From: Nageia nagi
Taxonomy: Eukaryota > Pinophyta
Length of the DNA stretch: 64,000 nt
NCBI GenBank assembly: GCA_050084985.1
Contig: JBITNC010000001.1
Span: 85,498,001 to 85,562,000 of the forward strand
Direction of reading: 5' to 3'
In this document: positions 34,158-45,028 of the stretch, in pieces
Layout: each line of letters starts with the position of its first letter
Numbering within the stretch: the stretch's first letter is position 1
Notes under the pieces: model-generated
Told to the model about the DNA's origin: nothing
Seen by the model: the letters and a program-made list of their open reading frames with translations, nothing else
The model's database searches: none
Position numbers and translations under genes: made by a program

Positions 34158-37100
34158 TGTCATAACCCACCTCTATACACTGTTTGACCTCAAGTACCAT
34201 CAAGGATTTGGATGGATCATGTTTGAGTAATGCTATTGTGATAATGAATTTGATAAAGGAATATGTATCATTTATGATAATTTGATATTGGGTTCAAGAT
34301 GTTTTAACATAGATCACAGGTAACCTCTTGATGGAGAAATGATCCAAATACCTTAAGGACCAAAGGTGAATTGGTGACAAGAATGAAAGGGTAAGAAGGA
34401 GGAAATGATTGGCATTGGATCATCGATACATCCTAATACCATATTAAATCATGTGCTTGCATGTAGAATAATTATTTTTATTATTTATTTCTTAATAGAA
34501 TCATATTTACCAATGTTTATGGATTAATCTTACCCTGTAGGACAAGGTGACTGTCATAGGTAAAAGGTGTGTTTCACTTGTTTTGTATTTTTGAAATTCA
34601 AATTTGAAATGGAGGGAAAAAGGAATATTCCTTATTATATTTGAAAATTTATATAAGGTTATAAGAATAAACTTTATAAGGTAAAAATTGAATATGAATG
34701 CCCATACTTTTGCCACGTGGGGCTAATAGTAAAAACACTATTAGAAATAGACTAAGGTATCCTTGTGCTATTACAAGATATTTAATGAGTAGAAAAATAA
34801 TAGAGTAGTGACCCTAATTAGTTTTATTTTCTTGTGTTAGGTATGGATAATAGTTGGCACTAATTTGTTAGTTAATAAAAAAGGATCCAAGATATTTAAT
34901 ACCATTTCAATCATCAACAACTTTAAGCAAACCTACCCTAAAAATTATTGAAGGTGTGAGGAGACATTCATTTGGACACACTTGAATCTCCTTACTTGTA
35001 AATAAAGGGGTGGAACATTAGAAAAAGAACTACCTATCTATCTCTATCTCTTATTCTTTCTATTCTCAAACTTAGGTGTAGAGTTACATGAAGAAAAGAA
35101 GTCTCTCTTCCCTCTCCAAGTCAAGGTACGTTCTTTTGTATTTTTTTTAAAACATACCTGGTTAAAGTAGTTCTATTTTGATGTATGTAATGAGTTGTAT
35201 AAAAGTAATATTTGATTAAGTTTCATATAATTAATTGTTGTTAAAGGTTTTGTACCATTTTAAGAGACATATTGATTGTCTTGATTATCATAATGCATGT
35301 GTAGGGTGGTATCTTATCTTTTTCTTGAAAAGTAAAGGATTGGGATCTTAATATTTTTTAAAACTTTTCCTTTTATTTAAATTAATGGGAAGTCCCAAGT
35401 ACAAATTGAGTGTAGTCAGTTAATTCTATTATGACTAGTTATTTACCTTACTTGATTTGGTTTTACTCCCTTCCTCCTTAGAAATTACTTTGTGAATATT
35501 TTCTATCTCTAATAGTGGTATTAATGGAATGTTTTTTTGATATTCTTTAGTAATAATTTTATGAATGGGTAAAGTATTTTTATAGCATTGAAATGAATTT
35601 ATTATCAATTTTTTTATTTAATAAAGGGAATCATTTAAATATGTGTTGATTGGTTTAGATGCTTCCTGATACCAAATTATCTTGAATAGTATAGAGGTTT
35701 TTTGTCTATGATATGTGATGTCCTTAAGTTATAGGCAATATTTTGGAAATATTACCAATATATTGAGTTTGTAGTTGCATTCTTAATTAATAATTATATC
35801 AAATGACACCATAAATAATTAAATAATGGAAAAATTAAGAATTTTACATGAAGTCTCTAATGTGCCATGTAGCCACCATTGGATCAGCAGTGAAATCCCT
35901 TTCTCTTCCTATGTTATTTCTAAGTTGCATAGAGAAAATGTATTTATTTTATCCTTAGAACCCTATGGAGTTTCAATAGAATGATGATAATAGTTGTAGA
36001 AATTGAATAGGCACTAAAACCATCCATGACTCTAAATGGTTGTTGTAAAAATACCAATTCTTATTGGGCTTGTAAACATAATAGTGATGGACTTTGGGCA
36101 TTAACAATATTAATGTTATCCTAATAATTTATTGTATAGTTGTCCATTAATCTAGATACTTACCAATGTTTCCTTTTTGTATGCTTTTTGAGCCAAGGAA
36201 ATAGTAAAAAAAATGATGAGTCCAACTATATATGCCTCACATGATAATAGAGTGAGACTATATGGACAATTCCATTGTGCATCTTTTGTTCTCCTATTAT
36301 ACCTTTGTTTCATTCAATTTTACATTCAATGGTATATGAAAGAATTTATTGGAAGAAGTGATTATTTATAAACTATTGATAAGACTTGAATGCTTAAATA
36401 ATTATGATAAATAGTAAATATGAATATGATTGGTGGTGAAATTAAATGTGTAATATTGTTATTATCAATGTTAAAAATAGGATTTAATGTGTAAAGAAAG
36501 GATTATAATATATAAAGGAAGAAGTAAAGAATAATATGGGATAGAGTATATAGAAAATGGCTTCAAATTATTAATTAGGTAAATTAAACTATTGCATAAT
36601 GGAGTATTTGGCCAAGGAAAGGAGGTAATCCAAAACAAATCTAAATTCCTCTTGAGGTATATATATTATTAATAGAAAACATGGAATGAAATTTATTTGC
36701 ATTATGGTAAAAAAATTTAGAAAAGGGGTTGTCTTGATCCTCCTCACTCCTAGTATTCAACCCATCCACCCAAGGTTCATAAAGATGCTTCAATATCAAT
36801 GGATATGTTTAGCGGTTGAAATACAATGATCAAAACTATAAGGCATGGATGAAGTTGAACCTCAAGCCAATGGATATAAAATGTCATGACTAAGAGTTGT
36901 ATTTCTTTACAAGCTATGATATATTATCATTCTTGTAATAACTTGCAATAAATCATTAAGCTTTGTAGTTTATTGAAGTAAATATCATTAATTTAAATGC
37001 TTATGGATGGATATGACCCTTCTAGAATTAATTAATGCTTTTTAGCTTAGAACTAGGAATGATCAATGAAAATGACATTGTATTTATGCTTTGTGTGATA

Positions 37101-38023
37101 GATGATTTTATGAATTAATTTTTATCTTTTTAGTTATGCCTAGTTTATATATGAAAAGTAAATGATTTTATGAAGGGTATATATATTTATTTTATAAAAT
37201 TTTTTAACTTAATGAATTCTTTTTTATTTCAAATGATATTATTATATGATTACTTGAATAAGAGTAGGGATTAATATTTTTGAGTATTAAAAATTGACTA
37301 AGTAAATAATCTTAATTAATCTTAATTAAGATTAAGTTTGATTAAGTTTGTAATCTTAATTAATCCAAAACTATCCCAATGATTTAGAAATAACCCTAAA
37401 TTAGAGTAAAGGTTCCAAATGACAATTTATGATCATTTGGGATATTTTGGGGAATCTTGGTATAAAATTGGGTACAAATGGGACCTAATACAATTAAATG
37501 GGATCATTTGGGATAGTTTGGGATGAATGCAAGATAACAAAGGAGAACCTTCACCAAGTAAACCTACACCATTAGATGATGAACAAAGGAAATATTCCTT
37601 ATGTGAGGACCACTTAGCATTGCATTACTTTTGTAGCAATAGTGGCTATACCTTACCTCACAACTTATTGCTTTACATATGCATGAGAAATTTTAAAAAC
37701 TAGATCCATATACATGATACAATATGTATGGGATAAATAGAATTATGTAACTTCCTAAGTAAGCCTATAACCAAGACTTTTGATATACATCTAATGAGTA
37801 AAAATAAATGGTGTTAATCCTTAGAAGTTGTGCATGGTATCTTATACCCTATTTACTATTTGAAAACATTAGTTTATGGTTAGTAGACCATGGGTGGTTC
37901 TTTTTGCCAACACATGTCATAATAAATTAGACTAAACAACCACTTGAAGATATTGTTTAATATCCATGGCTCTCCAAGTTATGGGCATGGGGATGCTAGA
38001 CCAAATGGTGGGCCTAACGATAG
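34158..38023 (+). repeat. L 5' LTR, left part
   Basis: Starts TGTCATAACCCACC and is colinear with 49702-53760, except for about 244 bp present only in the 3' copy (51440-51683, missing here between 35930 and 35931). A core promoter region lies near 34995-35100. The TATA box is decayed here (TGTAAATAAAGG) but intact in the other copy. Many positions that are CG in the 3' LTR are TG or CA here, for example at 35848-35891. The part ends at GATAG, the target duplication of N. Confidence 0.92.
35121..35131 (+). promoter_or_regulatory. Splice-donor-like site in L 5' LTR
   Basis: TCAAG then GTACGT, a good plant 5' splice-site match, about 100 bases after the TATA position. Splicing from here could remove the several kilobases of LTR and leader before gag. 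This is inference from the motif only. The 3' LTR copy reads GTGCAT. Confidence 0.3.
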
Positions 38024-38875
38024 TGTTTACAAATAAAATTGAGCGTGCAAATAAGTAAATAGGAAAATATCTACAAATTCAATATTACCTATATTTAAGC
38101 TACGGATAGCAATTTATTCTAGATAGCAATAAACAAAATAACCAATTCAAAAATGTAATTGTACCAACCAAGACTATAATTTATGTACTTACCTCACGAA
38201 ATGTACCTGACAACGAAAGATGAAGATATTGGTGATGTATTGATAATGAGCTACCTTTCCAATAATGTTGTGACCTGTGAAAATGCAAAAAGAGGACTGT
38301 GGGTGGTCTATTTCAGTGATATAAGAGCATCGATGGTGTTCTTTCATTCGCAAAGGAGCACCAGCGGCCTTTGTTTGATGATTCTTAACTTCTTGATCAA
38401 GTCCAAAACTTCAATATGGATGTCTCGGATAGCAGTATGATATCAGAATAGATCTTGGATGTCAGGATAGCTCATGAAAGGAAGCACACAAACCACAGCC
38501 TTGTAGGCGGTACCAAGAGATACCTTAAGGGTAGCCACTTACAATACCATACGTGGGATCATGTGTATCCTTGTTATGTGGACTTACTATTAGATCCCTT
38601 ATTTATATAGATAATAGATAATACAACCCATGGGTCAATATGCATCTACATAAATAAGGATAATTCACAATATTCAAGATAAACACACCAATAACAAGAT
38701 AATTCATGCAATATTCAAGATAATCCATGCAATATTCAAGATAATCATTATAAAATTCATATTCAAGACAAACATTGATATTATCACTTTAATACATTCA
38801 AGACATATATTTAGGCCAAGCATATTTCATTAATTTATTGATTTAAAAACATAAATTCATTTTTATGTGTTAACA
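38024..38875 (-). repeat. N 3' LTR (left copy)
   Basis: Near copy of 43396-44248, on the plus strand TGTTTACA...TTAACA. Element orientation makes this the 3' LTR. A minus-strand TATA box (TATATAAATAAG) lies near 38600-38614. Confidence 0.92.
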
Positions 38876-38895
38876 GATGCCCCACTTTGGATGTG
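38876..38895 (-). promoter_or_regulatory. N polypurine tract
   Basis: On the minus strand AAAGTGGGGCATC sits directly before the LTR start TGTTAACA. It confirms that N runs right to left. Confidence 0.65.
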
Positions 38896-39313
38896 AAATC
38901 GAAAGAAACATGAGGTGAGTTGAGATTTTACATTCAAAGTAAAAAAAAAAACACAACATCATAGCAAACAATTTTGATAAGCAATGATAACACTAACCAT
39001 TCTAAACTTAAACAACATCATGATAAAGCTTATTAGTACTAGATATGGGTTGAGAAAACTCCCTTTTGATATTACCTTGGGCATGCTTGCCCCTTGCATT
39101 TTGCCATAGAAGGTGATAGCCTGATATATCTGATAATCTGATAATCTGATAATCTTACCGCAATACTGATGACCCATGACAACAAACCTGACAACACTCA
39201 TGACAATGACCTGACAAGACCACATCACAAGACAAGACATGATAACCATGACGACACACATGATGACCTGACAACAAATTGACAAGACTTGATAACCATA
39301 ATCACTCACAGGG

Positions 39314-39903
39314 GAGAGCTAAGTTCCACACAACTGAGACTTCGCACCAAGAGGTATGCTACAGTTGCATAAGAACTGAACTCCGCAAAATAATGATAAG
39401 CTGATACGTGAGAGCTAAGTTCCACACAACTGAGACTTCACACCAAGAGGCATGTTGTAGTTGCATAAGAACCAAACTTTGCAAAACAATGATAAGCTAA
39501 TACATGAGATCTAAGTTCCACACAACTGAGACTTTGCACCAAGAGGCATGCTACAGTTGCATAAGAACTAAACTTCGTAAAACAATGACAAATTGATGGA
39601 TTTAAAACTCCACCAAGAGGCATGATAAGCTGATAGAGGAGAGCTAAGTTCCACACAACTAAGCCTTCACACCAAGAGGTATGCTACAGTTGCATAAGAA
39701 CTGAACCCCGCAAAATAATGATAAACTGATGGAGCTGAAACTCCATCAAGAGGCATGATAAACTGATAGAGGAGAGCTAAGTTCCACACAACTGAGCCTT
39801 CACACCAAGAGGTATGTTGTAGTTGCATAAGAACCAAACCCTGTAAAATAATGATAAATTGATGGAGCTGAAACTCCACCAAGAGGCATGATAAGCTGAT
39901 AAC
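39314..39903. repeat. 96-bp / 133-bp tandem repeat array in N
   Basis: The phrase 'agctaagttccacacaact' recurs with starts at 39317, 39413, 39509, 39642 and 39775. The first two intervals are 96 bp and the next two 133 bp. The 37-bp difference is an added module containing 'actccaccaagaggcatgataa...'. Minus-strand open frames across this array come from the repeats and show no domain. Confidence 0.9.
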
Positions 39904-40067
39904 GGGAGCTGGAACTCCACCCATAGACATGATAAGCTGATAATGGGAGCTAGAACTCCACCCATAGACATGATAAGCTGATAACGGGAGCTAGAACTCC
40001 ACCCATAGACATGATAAGCTGATAACAAGAGCTAGAACTCCACCCATAGACATGATAAGCTAATAAC
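39904..40067. repeat. 41-bp tandem repeat, four copies, in N
   Basis: Units start at 39904, 39945, 39986 and 40027 and are almost identical. Each contains 'gagctagaactccacccata' and 'gataagctgataac'. The unit is a variant of the 37-bp module found in the neighbouring 133-bp repeats. Confidence 0.95.
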
Positions 40068-40385
40068 ATAGGTCTATAAACATGAAACTCAAAGCAATAT
40101 TCTCTTGGATATAACATTAATCAAGCACTTATGATGCACCTGTGATACTTAGATAAGCTGATTTTTTGGATAAAGGAATGCAGGTGGTCCTTTTCAACAG
40201 ATTTAGAACACCAACGATCTTCTTCTAAGACCACAGGTGGTCCTTTTCTTGAGGATTCATCGAAAACCGTGAAGATCAGGTCCTTACGAATCACCCCTGG
40301 ATTCCAGACTGATACCTAGTTGCTTGTCCACGTACATTGAATCCTTAAAATCAAAATTTGTCTTGAAGTATGTGCTCTAACCTTT

Positions 40386-40400
40386 CTATAAAAGGGGCCC
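40386..40400 (+). promoter_or_regulatory. Plus-strand TATA-like box inside N
   Basis: CTATAAAAGGGGCCC is a strong TATA-box match, on the strand opposite to N's gag. It could drive an antisense transcript or be a fossil of an older promoter. There is no independent support. Confidence 0.3.
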
Positions 40401-41139
40401 CACCCTTCCTCATTTGATCACACTATCATTTTCATAGTTGAGAGTATCCTAGAGCTTGAGAGACTAATTCAAAGAGGTTTAGCTGGTGATTTTATCACTA
40501 TCACTAGGTGATATTTCTTGTAATACTGTGCTACACACTATGGCCCTACCAATCACATGCTAAAATGGACACAGAGCTGCATTGGTAGCTGATTCTCCTG
40601 CTGGTCATCAAGTACATTGCATCTCTTACCTTTTCTTGCTATATTTTTACTTGCCTTCAGATTTTAGCTGCTTACATACTAGTTTTCCAAATTACCCCTA
40701 GGGTTTTCCTGTTGAATACCCTAGCCCATCATGTTTACCTTTTCGTTCTATTTTTTTGAATTTCTGGTATCATGGCTGTACTATGCTCATCCATATGAAC
40801 CTCACCCTAAATTTTGTCAACATTTGTGCACCAAGAAGCTTGATATACATAAGATAATAATGATCACTATACATGAGATAAAACTGAGCACCATGCAAAG
40901 AGGCCTTTAGAATGATTTGAGAACTGATATCTACCCCCAAAGATATGCAAAATAGTGGCCCAGGAGTAGGAACTCCATACTGAGGGGGATCCAGTGACCT
41001 TTATTCCAACAAAAATAGATCACAAAAGAGGACCGTAGGTGATCTTCACTGATAGCTATGGAGTGCTAGCACTCCTCTTTTGTTAGTGTGTCTACCCTAA
41101 TGTTAGTTTCATTAGTATTAGTATGATCATGGGTGCTCA

Positions 41140-43373
41140 CTAAATGATATTTCCAAAGGGAAACTCACCCCCACTAGTGCTAGCTTCATGTTGATTTTTA
41201 CACCATGGTGCCCTAGTGATAGTAGGGCTTTTTGTTGTATTTTCCTCTGCATACATTACTCCTATGTCATTTTTGGGCATGGGGTCTTTGTAGATTCCCA
41301 AGTTTCTATTATCTGCATGCACAGGAGCTTTCCCTTTTATGTCAGATTTTTCAAATGAGATTGCTTTTCTATCTACCAAATCTTGGATGATATCTCTAAA
41401 TTTTTTACATTCACATGTTTTGTGGCCATGACCTCTATGGTATAGGCAAAATCCTCCTATGGTTTTAGTGGCTTGTTGGTTTACAGGTGGCAATTGAATT
41501 AGACCCTTCTTCACCAATGATTGCAACAACTCATTATGATCTTTTGTGATTTTAGTGTATACTCAGGGAGTCTAAGGTTTGCTTGATTTATATTTGTGTT
41601 TTTCTTATGTGATTATGTTAATTATTGAAGTTTCCCTTTCCTCTTTTCTAAGTTTCCACAAACCAATTTTCATCATGTGTTGCTCTTTTCGAATCATGGA
41701 ATCTATCATTTCAGAGAGGGGTTGGTCTAGATAGTTAAAGAATTCAAGCACCATCTCATCTCTAATGGATTTTATCAGCATGTGTTTTAGTTCTTTCTCA
41801 TTCAAGTTTATGAATTTTGCAATTTTCTTCCATTCAGCTACAAACTTGCTAAATGGCTAATTTTCTTTCTGTTTCATTTTGGCAAGATCTATAATGAGTG
41901 GTTTTCTCTTTATGTTATATTGATATTGATCTATGAATTCACATTTTAGTTGCTCATAACTCTTGATGCTTTGATTTTCAAGTCCATAGAACCAGTCGGA
42001 TGCTTCTTTCCCTAAGCTAAGTGAAAAAAGTCTAGCTAACATATCAGAATCATGTTGATGTCTATAAGCTGCTTCTTCAAAGATTACAATATGCATTCTC
42101 AGATCACTCCTACCATTATATTTGTCAAAATCTATGTCTTTCCCTTCCCAAATTTTACTTCTTAATCTTGGAAAAAGAGGGTGACTTTCTTCTAGTTGTT
42201 CATTCTCCTTTACTTTATTTAAATGTATTAGCTTTTTCAATTGTTCAGCCATGTTTGCTAATTGTGCTCTCATTTTCTCCGATTTTTCTTTTTCAATTTG
42301 TGTGATTGGACTATCCTCAGGTTGCTTATTTATGAAATCAAGATTTCTAGGTTCTTCCTCACTTTCATAATTAAGTATTCCAGGAGTAAATCTTCCTATC
42401 TGTTCTCTCCATTCATGAATCAGTTGATTTTCTAGTTCTCCCATGATGACCTATCTTACACTCAATTGAGCCTTCCGGTAAGATTTGTATTTGTTATTCT
42501 CTTTACCTCTATCTCTTTGATTTTCTTTTCTTTATCCGACCAGAAAGGGTAAGCATTAAGAAGTTTTTGTGCAATGGGGTCTATTTCAAGTTCTATTTCT
42601 GACTCACTATCAGACTCATCATCAAACTCAATTATTTCATCATCATCTTCTTCTAATATTATTGGTTTATGATATGCGAATGCCAAAGATGATGGAGAGG
42701 GTTCACAAACATTTTGTTTAACTATCTCAGGGGTAAAAGAGTTTTGATCATGATGGAGCATACAAAAGTTGATATGACTTTACATGGTAGAAATGGGCCA
42801 CGGTCGATCCATTTCTATAGGATTTAGATCGTGAACGATCCTATTATGATCGATTATGATGCTTGAAAAAAAGATTGGTTCACTAAGAAATGTTCTAAAG
42901 GAAAATCTGAGACCATTCATAGTTAAAAATTCATAGATTTTATGCAATGAATAAGCTATGGTAGGATCTTCGGAGAACTTGTAGAATGCCCCAGAATGCT
43001 CTATGAATTTTTGTATCAACCTTAGTTTATTTTCAGTGAGGTTCATATCATTAGATTTTACCAAGCGATAAGGGACCAACTGTGATTTGTTTTCCAAAGA
43101 TGGAACTAGATTTTCTAAGATTCCTCCTCCAAGGGTTTCACTATCCAAGCTATCATTATCTTTAGAATCACCATGATAGGATTCCTCATCCGGAAGTTTA
43201 TCTTTGATAATCCAAGGAGCACTCCCTTTATTTAGTCTAGCACTTTTCCTAGTTGGCTCTATTCCTTTCCATGTTTTTCTTTTTCTCTTATTTTGTTCAG
43301 GTGATGATTGAACTAACAAAGGATAATCTGATAACTCATTTATATCTCTACCCATTGTTAAATCAGAAAGCAT
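41140..43373 (-). pseudogene. gag: N gag
   Basis: Minus-strand frames 43373-42780, 42761-42462, 42444-41857, 41805-41605 and 41529-41140 form one Gag broken by a few stops and frameshifts. The N-terminal part is Lys/Arg- and acid-rich. The capsid core includes DIDFDKYNGRSDLRMHIVIF, LFSLSLGKEASDWFYGLENQ and YEQLKCEFIDQYQYNIKRKP, followed by LKHMLIKSIRDEMVLEFFNY. The zinc-knuckle-like segment reads CLYHRGHGHKTCECKKFRD and is followed by IIQDLVDRK and LGIYKDPMP. Gag packages element RNA. Element T has the parallel segment FHPQKGHDINKCKTLQ, IQNLIDQRK and LGIYQNPLP. The frame is much less damaged than T's or L's genes. Confidence 0.88.
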
Positions 43374-43379
43374 GTTTCA

Positions 43380-43395
43380 CGTTGGGTTCACCAAA
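43380..43395 (-). promoter_or_regulatory. N primer-binding site
   Basis: Minus-strand TGGTGAACCCAACGTG lies just inside the right-hand LTR and begins with the TGG expected opposite a tRNA CCA end. It is not the initiator-Met type used by R1, S, C2 and L. I cannot assign the tRNA from memory. Confidence 0.65.
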
Positions 43396-44248
43396 TGTTT
43401 ACAAATAAAATTGAGTGTGCAAATAAGTAAATAGGAAAATATCTACAAACTCAATATTATCTATATTTAAGCTACGGATAGCAATTTATTCTAGATAGCA
43501 ATAAACAAAATAACCAATTCAGAAATGTAATTGTACCAACCAAGACTGTAATTTGTGTACTTACCTCATGGAATGTACCTGACAATGAAAGATGAAGATA
43601 TTGGCGATGTACTGATAATGAGCTACCTTTCCAACAACATTGTGACCTGTGAAAATGCAAAAAGAGGATCACAGGTGGTCTATTTCAGTGATATAAGAGT
43701 GTCGGTGGTGTTCTTTTGTTCGCAAAGGAGCGCTGGTGGCCTTCATTTGATGATTCTTAACTTCTTGATCAAGTCCAGAACTTCAATATGGATGTGTCAG
43801 ATAGTAGTATGATATCAGAATAGATCTTGGATGTCAGGATAGCTCGTGAAAGGAAGCACACAAACCATAGCCTTGTAGGTGATACCAAGAGATACCTTAA
43901 GGGGTAGCCACTTACAAGACCATACGCAGGATCATGTGTATCCTTGTTATGTGGACTTACTATTAGATCCCTTATTTATATAGATAATAGATAATACAAC
44001 CCATGGGTCGGCATGCATCTACATAAATAAGGATAATTCATAATATTCAAGATAAACACACTAATAACAAGATAATTCATGCAATATTCAAGATAATTCA
44101 TGCAATATTCAAGATAATCATTATAAAATTCATATTCAAGACAAACATTGATATTATCACTTTAATACATTCAAGACATATATTTAGGCCAAGCATATTT
44201 CATTAATTTATTGATTTAAAAACATAAATTCATTTTTATGTGTTAACA
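43396..44248 (-). repeat. N 5' LTR (right copy)
   Basis: On the minus strand it begins TGTTAACACA and ends TGTAAACA. A TATA box (TATATAAATAAG on minus) lies near 43970-43984. It is similar to the left copy at roughly 95 percent by eye, so N is younger than L. Differences are mainly C/T and G/A. Confidence 0.92.
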
Positions 44249-44253
44249 GATAG

Positions 44254-44833
44254 TTATAGGTAGGTTAGTGAATTATATCCTCATATAGATGAGTCAAGTG
44301 GGGATAAAAATTGAAAAAACTACTATTATCAAGTGAGGGTAATTAGTAGTCATACCACTTGTAGCTAGTAGATAAGGGTATGATAATTGTTCCATAGGTG
44401 ATGCTACCCTCTCATAAGAAATTTTTCCTAGGAAAAGCTATCTACTCCTATAATATGGAGAGTTATCATCAAGTGATGATGCTAACTTAGTAGAAGTGCA
44501 ATCTCTAGGGTGGTACGGGCATTGAGTAGAAAACCACTATATTATGACTAGAAAGCTTATTGCACATGAGATGTGGAATAGGAATGGTGAGGTTAATATT
44601 GAGGTATCTTCTTGATAGGATGAGTGTTGAGGAGTGAACACCAAAAAATTTTAACAAGGTTGGTTACCCAAGGTTCTTGATCAATATTTCCATATGAGTG
44701 TTGAACTAGCGAGCAACATTATTAAGCTCATGTGGGATCACCTAGTTCATTCCTAGAATATCAAGTGTTAAACAAAAAAAATTAGGTCTAAAATTTAGGG
44801 ATTTATTTGATGAAAATAAGTGGATGTGTTACA
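44254..44833 (+). repeat. L 5' LTR, right part
   Basis: Continues the LTR after N. It matches 53760-53972 up to 'atggagagtt'. The last 370 or so bases have no counterpart, because the 3' LTR is truncated. It ends GTGTTACA before the primer-binding site. Confidence 0.88.
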
Positions 44834-44834
44834 T

Positions 44835-44845
44835 TGGTATCAAAG
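44835..44845 (+). promoter_or_regulatory. L primer-binding site
   Basis: TGGTATCAAAG, close to the initiator tRNA-Met site TGGTATCAGAG, one base after the LTR. Confidence 0.85.
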
Positions 44846-45028
44846 TATCAAGTTCAAACCCTCAGGCATATGGTCCATGACTCTTTTGCTATAAAAGTTT
44901 AGGGAGTCCATATGAGTATGCATGAGCCTAATAATAATACCATTTGGTTGACTCAAATTATGGTACTCCTAATACATGTAACTAGAGCTTCAGACAACCT
45001 ATGATAAGGTGCTACAAATAACCTTATC

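Larger units (their letters stand above)
38024..44248 (-). mobile_element. N: gag-only LTR element nested in L 5' LTR
   Basis: 6.2 kb, inserted in reverse orientation with a perfect 5-bp target duplication GATAG (38019-38023 and 44249-44253). LTRs are 852-853 bp. The minus strand carries a gag of about 2.2 kb. The rest of the interior (38876-41139) is non-coding tandem repeats, with no protease, RT, RNase H or integrase. This matches the architecture described as TR-GAG (terminal repeats plus GAG). Gag motifs match element T at 54-62 kb, so N probably relied on a Tat-lineage helper. Confidence 0.9.

Noticed and set aside
38183-38440. 85-codon plus-strand open frame, repeated at 43555-43812 with a very similar product
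   Set aside because: Both copies are the same stretch of the two N LTRs, antisense to the element. The similarity is due to LTR duplication, and no domain is recognisable.
39438-40028. Three overlapping minus-strand open frames with repetitive products
   Set aside because: They are translations of the 96/133/41-bp tandem array. The 133-bp and 41-bp units are not multiples of three and no Gag or pol motif is present.
39314-40067. Regular direct repeats considered as a CRISPR array
   Set aside because: Units are contiguous with no unique spacers, and the context is a plant retrotransposon.
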